Below are positions 1 to 9,321 of a stretch of DNA of 64,000 nt, one piece after another. The position numbers were made by a program, and so were the translations under genes. Origin of the DNA: Epithemia pelagica (Eukaryota > Bacillariophyta > Bacillariophyceae > Surirellales > Surirellaceae); assembly GCA_946965045.2 (NCBI GenBank), contig OX337242.1:2046001-2110000 (forward strand), written 5' to 3'. A model generated the notes under the pieces. The model had not been told where the DNA came from. It did no database searches and saw nothing but the letters and a program-made list of their open reading frames with translations. Numbering within the stretch: position 1 is the stretch's first letter; every line of letters begins with the position of its first letter.

Positions 1-219
1 ATCGAGTTCGGAAACCGATGTGGGACAGTACCCTTCTTCGAAATGTGCTCGAACGCGGACAAGTTCTCGCTGGAACTCGACCGCAGTCACAAAAGGGGTC
101 CACGTCGTCCAAGCAAAGCATGTCGTCTACCCCAGTTACATCACCCGGAGACGATGGATACACCGAAGACAATCGAGGCGGAGTGGGTTCGTCAAGAAAG
201 GTGTCTCTATAGCTTTTGA
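1..219 (+). CDS. Possible 3' end of a truncated gene (uncertain)
   Basis: Two plus-strand frames are open from the window edge: one stops with TGA at 217-219, the other with TAG near 210. Neither has a recognisable domain, and the true frame cannot be chosen without upstream sequence. The frame ending at 219 has the more ordinary amino-acid composition. The stretch may also be non-coding. From 220 to 588 I see no gene; the next feature is the 3' end of the minus-strand PB1 gene. Confidence 0.2.
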   Translation: MEFGNRCGTVPFFEMCSNADKFSLELDRSHKRGPRRPSKACRLPQLHHPETMDTPKTIEAEWVRQERCLYSF

Positions 220-588
220 AGCTACAGATATCCCTCTAATTTACTTGTGCGAATACAAGGGCATTATATCGCATCTTGAATTCATCCAGCTACGCCCAAT
301 TGCATCATTGTAGGATAGGGGGACACAAAATTCAAGGTCCCATAGGTTTTGAAGGGTTCCAGATCATAGAAAATGGAAAGATACCATCCGAAACAGAAAT
401 TGAACGTCAACTTGACTGCGAAGCCCTTCGATCCGTCCTGAGGATCAAGAAACAAACGAGAAGTGACCAATAGTTTCTAATGAAACTATTTTAGTCGACA
501 GAGTGGATATAGGCTGCCTCAATGTCTACAGCGCCAACATGAATGATATGATTCGATACGTCTGGATTAAGATTTCTTCTCAACCCGG

Positions 589-3500
589 TCACATTCCGAG
601 ATACGCAAATTCCAACTTCCGAATAGACATGAGAGGCCGTCCTTTTTCTTCCGCGACAATAACGAAGTGTTCATTCAGTTGATCATCTCCCACCAATTCA
701 AACTCGCCGAGACTTGCTTGAAAAAAGTGCCGCGCATCGTACGGATTACTTCCAGTCGCGTGCAAATAGTTGGCATTGGGGAGTAGCTTGCGATACTCTT
801 GGGCTGCTTGCTTCGCCGACGGACATGACGGTGGATATTGCTTGACGATACCCGCTGATATGTACACAGATCCGCTCGACATTCCTCGATAGTAATCGAC
901 GGACACACGATATCGACCGGGGACAAGAGATGACAAATCCCAGCCTATTATCGCATCACTGGTACAGAGTCGAACACGGGGCGGGTCAAAGGCATAGGCA
1001 CAATCTCCGAGCATGAAAGTTGCGGTTGAAGCCTGCATGTTGAGCGGATTTTCCTGAAAAATTGGGTGCAGTATAATGTGTTTGGTCGTTGAGTTATGAT
1101 TTTGGAAGGCAGTTTCCATACTCGCATTGTTGTATATGGAAACTTTATTACGGGTAGAGCCATTGGAATTGGGACTCAAATACGCCAATGCTTTGATTGG
1201 CTGCCTTTGTTCCGCGGCCATCCGAGCGCAATTGAGTAACTTGGCATAGGAAAATCGTCCGTTTTTCTCCATAAACGATCCGTAGGGAATTTCCAAGTGA
1301 GAGCCATCTGATAATGATAGAGCAGAAACATGAAATGGACAATAGGTGAGAACCCATCTTGGATCTTGGATGCACACCGATTCGGTGTGAGAAGCGTTTC
1401 GGTCAGTGGTGTGCGTACGTACCTTGTTTCCCCACAAGAACGGTGGAATCAATGACCCGAAAAATGTGCACCTTGGCGGGGAGGCTCATATCGCTTCGCG
1501 CGGTGGCTATAGCCAACTGTCGGTACAAATCTAAATCGCTGCTCACTTCTTGCATACTCGTCGATGAAGACAGTGAGATGTGAAATAAGGATATATGTTC
1601 AACCGAAGCAATATGAAAGGCTTGTGCGGCAGCTTCGACCAGTTTCCAATAGGAAGCGTTCCCATTTTCATCCAGCAAAAAATCCACATCAAATCGGACA
1701 AGGGCATTGGCTGAGTTTAGTTCAAAAGACAGAATATGGATTGTGAGATTGAATACCTGAAAAGAAATGATAGATTTAATTCACGCGAAAAATATATGCA
1801 ATCAAGCACACTTACGTCGGCGATGGAGAGACAATTCAATTTGTGTTCCTCCAATTCGACTTCTTCGAACACCGCTCGGCATTGTCCCGAATGGTCCAGC
1901 CGATGGGTGATTGGCGCTCAGGTGGTGTTGCGCTTGGGATACTGCTCGTTGTGCGATTTGTGAGGGTGGTTGCGCTCGTACCACCGTGCGACGAACCGTA
2001 GTGGCTCCTCCGGCCGCAGCAGGAACAGTAGTTCCTGTGGTGGAGGGAGCATACCCTTGGACCAATGGAACCGAAGACCGTACTACAGTCGTGGTTGTAC
2101 ATGCAGACGATCGTCTCGCCACGGCTGCACCATTTCGAGGACTGCCCGCCTGCACGACGGGAATTCCCATTATGGAGGGAATATCCGTTCCTCGGGCCGT
2201 GGTGACTCGCCGAGACGTGGGGCCATTGGATGGTGGTTGACTTTGTGGTTGACTTTGTGGCTGACTTGGTGGTGGTGGAGGATTATTGTTGTTGCTCGTG
2301 GTCCCCGTAAAGAGTGAGCCAAACCAATTGCTACCGCTGTTGTTGTTTTGGTTGTTGCTGTTTTGGTATTGGTTTGGATGGTTGCTGCTGTTGGTACTGT
2401 TTGTCACATTATTGTTGACACCCAGTGGTCTTGGATCGGTGGTGGGTCGTCGAGATGACGATCTTCGTGGATCGTATTCTGCTCGGTACCGTTCGGAAGA
2501 GGAGTCCAGTGGGATTCCTGTCACGGTTGTAAACGCGGTGGTTCCATTGGTCGTTCTGGTCACGCGAGACGACGACGACGGCGCAGGTCGTCGCGGTGGT
2601 GGTGGTGGTTGTGTGGTGGATGCTGGTGCTGCTACGGTGCGCCGTTTCGACGATTCGACGGGATTTCCTGCCGTGGTGGTGGTTCCAGTGCTTTTCGTAC
2701 CTCGACATGGCGCCGCAGCTCGTCGAGGAGGAGGAGGAGCTGGTGGTTCCGGCTCGTCTTGCTCTTGTCGTTGTTCGTCACACTGAGTACCCGTATGGGT
2801 CCGTCTCGTACTACTTGTGTTGTGTTGAGGTCTGTGATGAGGATGATGTGGATCCAACTTGTGTAGAATACGAATTTTGAGACAGCCCCGAGGTGGATTT
2901 CTCAGGGCATCGACCAAATCATCATCGTAGGCCAAATCCATCCAATCCCCCTCTTGATCTTGATAGCGGAGTCGGAAATGGGGCAACCGATGAATCATGT
3001 GGGGCGATTGTTGATTGTGGAGCAAGATTTGTTGCCAAAAGCTATGGGCCACCAATTGATGCAAAATGTAGAGCGAGGGTTCGCCGTGATTGTGATCCGG
3101 ATCCCGCAATTGCGACAGGTAAATTTTGCGATAGGTCGGACGATCTGAAAAAGACACAAACACAATATAAAAGGGCGGGTGTTAAACAGCAATATTGAAA
3201 GCGGCGATTTTGGCATGAGTGATCATGATTCATTGTAAAGAACCTATCGACAGTGGAGGAGGAGGAGCGAGAAACGTACCCGATTTCTTGTGGTGGTGAT
3301 GAGGATGATACGGTCGAGAGGATGATCCACTGCTGGCCGAAATTTTGGGAACCTCCAATTTGCAATAGGGAGCATAGAGTTTCCGCATCATATCTTCCAA
3401 TTCCAAAGTCCCTACCGTCCCAACCGAGGATGGAGGAGCCGACACTGTGGGATCTTCCAGTGGTTGCTCTTGGTGCATGGGCTCCTCCTCTGGTGGAAGC

Positions 3501-3952
3501 GGTGCGGCTCGATGGTGCGTAGATACATGTGCGGTTTGCCGTGTGGCGAGCAGTGAGACCGTCTCTGTGGCTGCTGCTGGTTGTGGTTGTTCCTGTGGTT
3601 GTGACTGTTGGTATGGTTGTGACTGTTGGTATGGTTGTTCGTGTGGTTGTGGTTGTTCGTGTGGTTGTGGTTGTGGTTGCTCTTGTGATGGTGATGGTTG
3701 TTTCGGGCGAGACGATCGACGATTGCGATAGGAAATGAGCATGTCGCGCAAGGATCCATCTTCGTCCACCACGCCGTGTTGTGGCTCATTGGATCCATCC
3801 TCGTCGTCCTCCTCGGTACCTCCACTGTCATCCTTGGAGGGACGAGGTCCCAAGACCAATTGTCCTTGTCCATTTCTTCGCACGGCATAGTACTGTCCCG
3901 TCTGCACCATGCTTCCATCGGCGAGACTGCCATAGCTGCAACAAACCACCAT
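589..3952 (-). CDS. PB1-domain protein, multi-exon, function unknown
   Basis: Minus-strand gene starting at ATG 3952. Exon 1 (3952-3280) encodes a Gln/Pro/His-rich region with tandem QPH/QPYQQS-like repeats. An intron with GTACGT donor (3279-3145) leads into exon 2. There a PB1-like fold spans about residues 225-310: a basic YRK strand, then the acidic OPCA-type segment YQDQEGDWMDL followed by YDDDLVDAL. PB1 domains mediate head-to-tail protein-protein pairing in signalling and autophagy receptors. A Pro/Thr/Ser/Asn-rich linker follows. Two well-formed introns (1815-1757, 59 nt; 1422-1365, 58 nt) join exons 1756-1423 and 1364-589. The C-terminal ~250 residues are globular-looking but unrecognised. 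Between about 2000 and 1816 the coding frame appears to switch and I could not place the junction, so the downstream part could be a separate gene. Confidence is high for exons 1-2 and moderate for the full model. Confidence 0.65.
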
Positions 3953-4766
3953 GGCACTGTCAGTCCGTACGGCGGATCCTCAAGACTGGCTACTGACGGA
4001 GAGGGGGCAACACGTTGTTCTGGCCGAACGAGAGAGTCTGTTTCAATGATGAGTTACGGCTGCGCGATGTGACTTGGCACTTTGACAGGCATCTCACAAC
4101 GGCTAAAACTCTCTCTCTCTCTCTCTCTCTCTGTTTGCCCCTTGCTCTTGGGGCTCGTTCCAAAACAACAACCATGTCACTCATGTTCTCGCAGGATTGG
4201 CGGATGGGCCCAATTATGGAGCAGCGCCAATTTGCGAGAGTGTTTGGCGATGACATGTCGCCTGGCGCGGCCTCGCAGTTCAGTCGCGTTCGGTGTCATT
4301 GGCAAATATGTGTGGTCCGTTGAAAGTGCGTTTGAGCGTTGTTCATTATGTCTGCTATGTAGAAGTAGTCGTATGAAAAAGGTAAAAGATAAACACGGAT
4401 CGACACGCGACTCAAACGGACGCTGGGACGTAATTGTCTTTGTGTTTGAAAGGTGCGCCATGAACGAGCACCCAACTCGACCCTCGTCTTGTTGTCATCT
4501 CTCTCTCCGGCTTGGATAGCTGCTGTTCCCCCTTCGTGACTCGTTGGCTTGTTTGTCTTCTTTGTAGAAACCTGTGGCTCTTTGGTGGGCACAACTTTGC
4601 ACTCTCTTTACTTCCACATTCCAAACAAGGCGCGCCAAACAGTGGTGGAGAGATCCACCCTTCGGGTTTATTTGAGGAAGTGACGACGAGCAAGAAAATT
4701 GCTTTCTCAAGAGACATTCATTGGAGATTTGTAACAGTACCATACTGGGCGTGTTTTGGAGAGAAC
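3953..4766. promoter_or_regulatory. Divergent intergenic region
   Basis: This 0.8-kb gap lies between the start of the PB1 gene (minus) and the start of the two-TM protein (plus), so it should contain both promoters. It includes a (CT)12 tract. An open frame runs upstream of the plus gene from about 4512, but it has no good ATG until 4767. No TATA box or other defined motif could be assigned. Confidence 0.4.
4109..4132. repeat. (CT)12 microsatellite
   Basis: Uninterrupted CT dinucleotide run in the divergent intergenic region. On the minus strand it would be a GA tract upstream of the PB1 gene. Confidence 0.9.
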
Positions 4767-6551
4767 ATGCTGTCCCTTGGTTGGTGGTTTCATGTGGCAA
4801 CTTCCTTGACATTTGCCGTTTGGAGCTCGGTGTCGGTGGGCATGAATATATTGGTGCAAGTCTTGTTGATGGGAACCTTGCTCTTTTCGGTGATTTATCG
4901 TTTGGGTTGGTGGCATCGTTTGGTGTGGCATGCTTTGGAGCACGTGGCTCGTCACGCCTTGAATGGGACACCCGTGACGATTGGATCCTTTGCCATGGAT
5001 TGGATGCGTGGGACGCTCCTTCTCAACAATGTCGTGGTCCATGCGCCGCATCGACCGCGCTTTGCCTGGGCCTCACCCGTCTTGGTGCGCGTGGGACGGA
5101 TCCGACTCGAATTCAATCCAATTCACTGTCTGTTTGGTCTCGTGGTCTTGGGCGACCCCGTGCCCGTCCTCGATGTCCATTTACTGCACGTGTCGGATAT
5201 TCAATGTTTTTTGGAACGCAGTGGACATGTCTTTAATGTCTACTTGCTTGATCCCTTTTATGAATTGCCTCCTCAAGAACAGGCGGCCTCCTCGGACACG
5301 AACAACAAGGATGCCTCTCCTACCACTGACAGTCTGGTTTACATGGAACCCGATGCTCAATTGAGTAGTTCATCGATTCGCATGATTGGCGTCGACAATC
5401 CCAACAACAACAACAACAACAAGAGTGGGGAATGGATGGATCCCGAGGATGAAGAAGAAGCAGCCGCCGCTGCCGCGTGGGCCCTCGACGCTTCGGTCGA
5501 ACCATTGACCGAAGGCACTCCCGACGAGGAGGACGAAACGGCGGCCCAAAACGATCGAGCCGAATTGGTGGTGGGTGAAATGCTCAAGGCGGTACACGAT
5601 TTGGGTCGGGCCGTCCAAGAAGGACAATTGCCACAGGCCCTGCAAGAACAACGACAACGGATTGCGCGTGGCCTCAAGGAATTTCACGTGGACAAACGAG
5701 CCATGACCGAAGGTCTGAGTCTGGTGGGGAAGGTGGGACAAATGGTGGCGGAAAAATCGCAACAAGCCGTGGCCCAGTCCAATTTGATTTTGCAAGGACC
5801 AAAACGCCGACCACCCCCACCCAATACACAACAGCAATTGATTTTGGCGCGCTTTGGACGGGTCATTTTGGATGATTTGCGGGTCTTTACCCGAACCACC
5901 GTCGTGGTGGAAGTGGCACAAGAAGAAGAAGAAGAAGACGGAAACGACGAGGAGGAGAATGAGCAAGAGGACGTATTGGTGGCGGGGACGGCCAGCAAAC
6001 CAGAACAAGGTGGCGAACTCACAAGCAATGGAAACAAACTGCTGTTACCACCACCCGAAAAGGACGGATCCGTGGAGGGACCGGGTACGACAACCACCGA
6101 CCCAAACTCCTCCTCGTCCTCCTCACTGCCACTCATGGTTTCCAACAACAACGATGCAAACAACAATAGTAGCAAGAAGAAGACAAAAAAGGCGGGCAAG
6201 AAAATGATCAAACAAAAGCAATCCTTTTGGAACAAACCCATCAAATTGGAACGCGTTGCCGTACGGGCCTCGGAATTTGGAGCACCGCTCTCGGCCAAGG
6301 ATGAACAAGGCTTTCCCGTCTTGTTTCAACCCTTGGAAAAATCTACCGATGCCATTTTGAAACGCGTCGTCGGGGACATTGCCAAATGCAATACCGGAAG
6401 ATTGGTCCGGACGGCCATGGGAGAAGTCCTGGATTTTTACATGGAACGAGAATACTCCTCCTCGTCCAAGGATACCAACGGAAAGGCGGAGGAGACTCCC
6501 GATGCGACAATCTCTACCACGACGACGAAACGGAAACAGGAAAAACGGTGA
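4767..6551 (+). CDS. Two-TM membrane protein, AsmA/Mdm31-like N-terminus (tentative)
   Basis: Predicted 594 aa from ATG 4767, the first in-frame ATG with a plausible N-terminus. The first ~60 residues hold two hydrophobic segments. They are followed by a segment with the pattern seen at the start of bridge-like lipid-transfer and AsmA/Mdm31 proteins: TPVTIGSFAMDWMRGTLLL, then NNVVVHAP and a VGRIRLEF strand. This resemblance is from memory and weak. Residues ~180-470 are low complexity (Asn, Ala, Glu, Gln runs) with an amphipathic helical stretch around KAVHDLGRAVQEGQ. A second conserved-looking block near residues 490-570 includes IKLERVAVRASEFGAPLS. It ends in a basic tail. Possible role: lipid transfer or membrane anchoring in mitochondria or ER (inference). 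A diatom-specific membrane protein is equally possible. Confidence 0.6.
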   Translation: MLSLGWWFHVATSLTFAVWSSVSVGMNILVQVLLMGTLLFSVIYRLGWWHRLVWHALEHVARHALNGTPVTIGSFAMDWMRGTLLLNNVVVHAPHRPRFAWASPVLVRVGRIRLEFNPIHCLFGLVVLGDPVPVLDVHLLHVSDIQCFLERSGHVFNVYLLDPFYELPPQEQAASSDTNNKDASPTTDSLVYMEPDAQLSSSSIRMIGVDNPNNNNNNKSGEWMDPEDEEEAAAAAAWALDASVEPLTEGTPDEEDETAAQNDRAELVVGEMLKAVHDLGRAVQEGQLPQALQEQRQRIARGLKEFHVDKRAMTEGLSLVGKVGQMVAEKSQQAVAQSNLILQGPKRRPPPPNTQQQLILARFGRVILDDLRVFTRTTVVVEVAQEEEEEDGNDEEENEQEDVLVAGTASKPEQGGELTSNGNKLLLPPPEKDGSVEGPGTTTTDPNSSSSSSLPLMVSNNNDANNNSSKKKTKKAGKKMIKQKQSFWNKPIKLERVAVRASEFGAPLSAKDEQGFPVLFQPLEKSTDAILKRVVGDIAKCNTGRLVRTAMGEVLDFYMEREYSSSSKDTNGKAEETPDATISTTTTKRKQEKR

Positions 6552-7391
6552 GAAACACAGCGACAGCTCGTCTTTGGAGGACCGAATCGAGATGGAATCG
6601 CAACTTGAGAATACTCGTACCCCACGATTGGAAGAAGAAGAACGAACGAACGAACGAAAAGTGCTGTTGGGTAGGTAGCTTTTGATGGGCACACGAGTTT
6701 CACACACTAAACGGACACACAGGGAACTGTCTGTTGGCCCACCCGTCAGCAAGAGAACGACTGGATTGCAACGACCCGTGTATCCTTGTGACGTTTGTAC
6801 AGGACTCTCCTGTTATCTGTAGGTAGGGATGAACCCATTCAAACTAAGTCCTACCCTAACAACCTACGTGAAGCAACACCACTTTTTGTATTGATCAATT
6901 ACTTGTACGTAGAGCAGCGCGGCAACTCGCCCTGAAACAAAGACAAGATATCACACATCAAATCTTTCTACCAACACCATGTTACCTGAATTCGAGAAGA
7001 CCTGAAATCAAAGGAAACCTTGTATTGTATGGTTATTGGTAATGCCAGAACGACAATCGATAGTGTGTGATCCATTTCCTGAGGGGCTAATGCATCACAA
7101 GACCACCACACTCTGGATAAAACTCAAAATGATGAATCAATTCATCCCTTCCGTCGCCAAGGAGCTTTGCGTAGTTTGAATAGTTTGAAGTTTGTTTGAT
7201 GTCAACGAATCGAGCTATACTAGATTGGATACATCATCCTCGTTTCAGATTTACTGCTGGTCTTTGTGGGCAAAGACTCTGCTAAAGAGTTTTGTTCCTC
7301 ATCGTACGTTATCATTAACGTGTAATTAAGCAACCAACGAAGCTCACCGAATTCTCCTTAATTCTCCGCTGCATCATCAAATTTCGGCTAC
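6552..7391. other. Intergenic region, no gene seen
   Basis: 840 bp between the membrane protein and the start of the tandem duplication. It contains a short (GAAC)n-like tract near 6640-6660. No open frame with coding character on either strand. Confidence 0.5.
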
Positions 7392-7595
7392 AGGGTCCCT
7401 TGAACTGAACAGGCTTGTCGCATGATATCTATGGAGTTGAGAGGTTGACATTGCCTACCGAGCAAGGGTTCCACAATCGGCATCATTCTTATCTCGGAAG
7501 TGCATAGGGCTACCGATACTGAGCAACATACCACAACAAAACAAATTTGTACATGCGTCGCTTGAGTTTGCGCTTTTCTATCCTTGACTGTGCCA

Positions 7596-8735
7596 TTAGG
7601 TCGGTGAAGCTCTCCAAAAGGCTCGGGCTCGTCCGTGCCATGTGGGTGTACGAGCAATACGCAAGGTTTGCCATCGACGAGGTGGCCACACAATGCATTC
7701 CGCCACTCCGACCAAACAATTTTTGGAGACGGGTCCATAGTCGCGGCTATCAATACTGCAGCTCGTCGTCTCATTGTCGGCAGGATTCATTTGATCGCCT
7801 TCCACATGAACCGAGTAGGGTGGTAAGAGTTGCAACCGAGAATGGCCACTACTACTGGCACCCAGTGATTTGGTGTTGTGTCCACCAACGACACGGTGTT
7901 TGGGTACGACTTGCAACCACTGACCGCCCATGGCAATGACTCGTTTAATTTGTAGTTCGTTAAATTCTTGAGGCGATTTGATCACCACCACTTGGCCTGG
8001 CAATACCATGGGTGGTCGAGAATAGAACCAGGGGCGAGGCACGCCGGGTGAATGTTCCAACAACAAGTGTTCGTAATGATCAATTTTGCTCCGCAAAAGT
8101 GCCACTTCGGTTGACGATAAGAACCCTTGAAGTTGTGGATGTTGTTGTTCAGACGAGCGATGAGCTTTCGATGCGTTTGATGAATCCTTGTCTGATGCAC
8201 TGCTAGAACTCTTGTTGTTGTTGTTGTCCTTTTTACTTTCATATGTTGGATCCAGGTCATGTGTTGCTGGGTTGTTCTCATCTTTTCCACCCAATAATCG
8301 AAATACCGAAGCTGGAAGCAAGGCTCCACCATCCGCTTTGCGTACCAACACCCAATCTCCAGCCTGTAGGGTAGGTTCCATGCTTCGTCCATCCACGCGA
8401 ACGACATCGACAAAGCAATCACGAATCCAAATCAGAGTCGGAATACTGGCCAAGACGTAATACGGCCAAGAAGAAGAAGAAGATGACGAAGAAGAAAATC
8501 GATGAAAATGTTGTTGTTGCTGTTGAGGATGCTGATGATGATAATGCTGATATGCACTTTTCGTCGAGGAATACCACCTTCTTTGGACGCCATTTGTCAA
8601 CAACCAAGAAAATCCATCTCCCGATCGTTCCTGATGGAGTCTTGAGAGATCTTTCCTCCACGTATGTCTTGTTTCTGCCCTTGCATCAAACCATGTGACG
8701 AAATGCTGAGGCCGTCGTAGTGATCTTCGAAGCAT
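7596..8735 (-). CDS. IMP2: IMP2-type inner-membrane signal peptidase, copy A
   Basis: 379 aa from ATG 8735; a longer reading starts only at non-ATG codons. The N-terminus is rich in Arg and Ser, as in a mitochondrial presequence. One hydrophobic segment (about 90-105) precedes the S26 signal-peptidase signature DGRSMEPTL with nucleophile Ser118. The general-base Lys lies in QIKRVIAMGG. The C-terminal block HVEGDQMNP, then DYGPVSKNCLVG and IVWPPRRWQTL, is the pattern of the Imp2 subunit of the mitochondrial inner-membrane peptidase, which removes sorting sequences in the intermembrane space. Between the two catalytic blocks is a diatom-type insertion of low-complexity and helical sequence. It diverges from the DUF3638 gene across a shared ~590-bp region. 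Both catalytic residues are present, so the copy looks functional. Confidence 0.88.
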   Translation of the reverse strand: MLRRSLRRPQHFVTWFDARAETRHTWRKDLSRLHQERSGDGFSWLLTNGVQRRWYSSTKSAYQHYHHQHPQQQQQHFHRFSSSSSSSSSWPYYVLASIPTLIWIRDCFVDVVRVDGRSMEPTLQAGDWVLVRKADGGALLPASVFRLLGGKDENNPATHDLDPTYESKKDNNNNKSSSSASDKDSSNASKAHRSSEQQHPQLQGFLSSTEVALLRSKIDHYEHLLLEHSPGVPRPWFYSRPPMVLPGQVVVIKSPQEFNELQIKRVIAMGGQWLQVVPKHRVVGGHNTKSLGASSSGHSRLQLLPPYSVHVEGDQMNPADNETTSCSIDSRDYGPVSKNCLVGVAECIVWPPRRWQTLRIARTPTWHGRARAFWRASPT

Positions 8736-9321
8736 GGTCCTGTAAAACAACTCCTGTTATGTTCAAGAGGAGAGAGGAGACAACTGGCTTGGATCACGCT
8801 CTCTTCTCGTCATCGTCGTCAATCTTCTACACTCCAGTGATTTGGTATGTAGTTTTCGATAATATTTAATGTGGTATCTATATCCTTACCCCGATAGAGA
8901 TTTTATAGAAAGCGACCTGATAAAACCGGGCCTTAGAAAGATCCATCGTTCTTTTTTCTCTCATTTTTTCAGCGAGTCGCAGTTGCGGAAAAACAAAACG
9001 TTTCGTGTGTTGATGAATGAACAGATCCAAGGAGTGCGCACGATGAAGGATTCCTCTCCGAAAATGAGGACGTGTCGAGGGTTTTCGAGTGAAACATTCC
9101 TGTGGCCATGGAAGCCGGGTTTTGGGGTAATCCGCACTGCAACTCCGAAGAGTGACGGATCGACACTTTCTATTGCACACTCGGTGATATCCATTGTGAG
9201 AAAGAAAATGGAATGACAGGGATTGATTGTGCATAGATCTTTTCTTCGCCAAGAAGGTGTGTCATAAAATTGATGGGATTTGCTTTTTCGGTGATATCCG
9301 CAATAGGAAGAGGACACCGCA
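8736..9321. promoter_or_regulatory. Bidirectional promoter region, unit A
   Basis: 586 bp between IMP2 (minus) and DUF3638 (plus). Several blocks are retained in the unit B counterpart, for example CCCCGATAGAGATTTTATAG, GAGTGACGGATCGACAC and TGATATCCGCAATAGGAAG just before the DUF3638 ATG. Indels between the copies break every long open frame here, so conservation is not coding. The blocks are candidates for shared regulatory sites. Confidence 0.5.

Noticed and set aside
2286-2786. Long plus-strand open frame rich in Val/Leu/Gly
   Set aside because: Exact antisense of the Thr/Ser/Pro-rich linker of the PB1 gene; its composition is a by-product of the repeats, with no start context.
8878-9252. 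Minus-strand open frame that seems shared with 23127-23495
   Set aside because: Partial similarity in both units, but indels between the copies shift the frame; better explained as conserved non-coding sequence.
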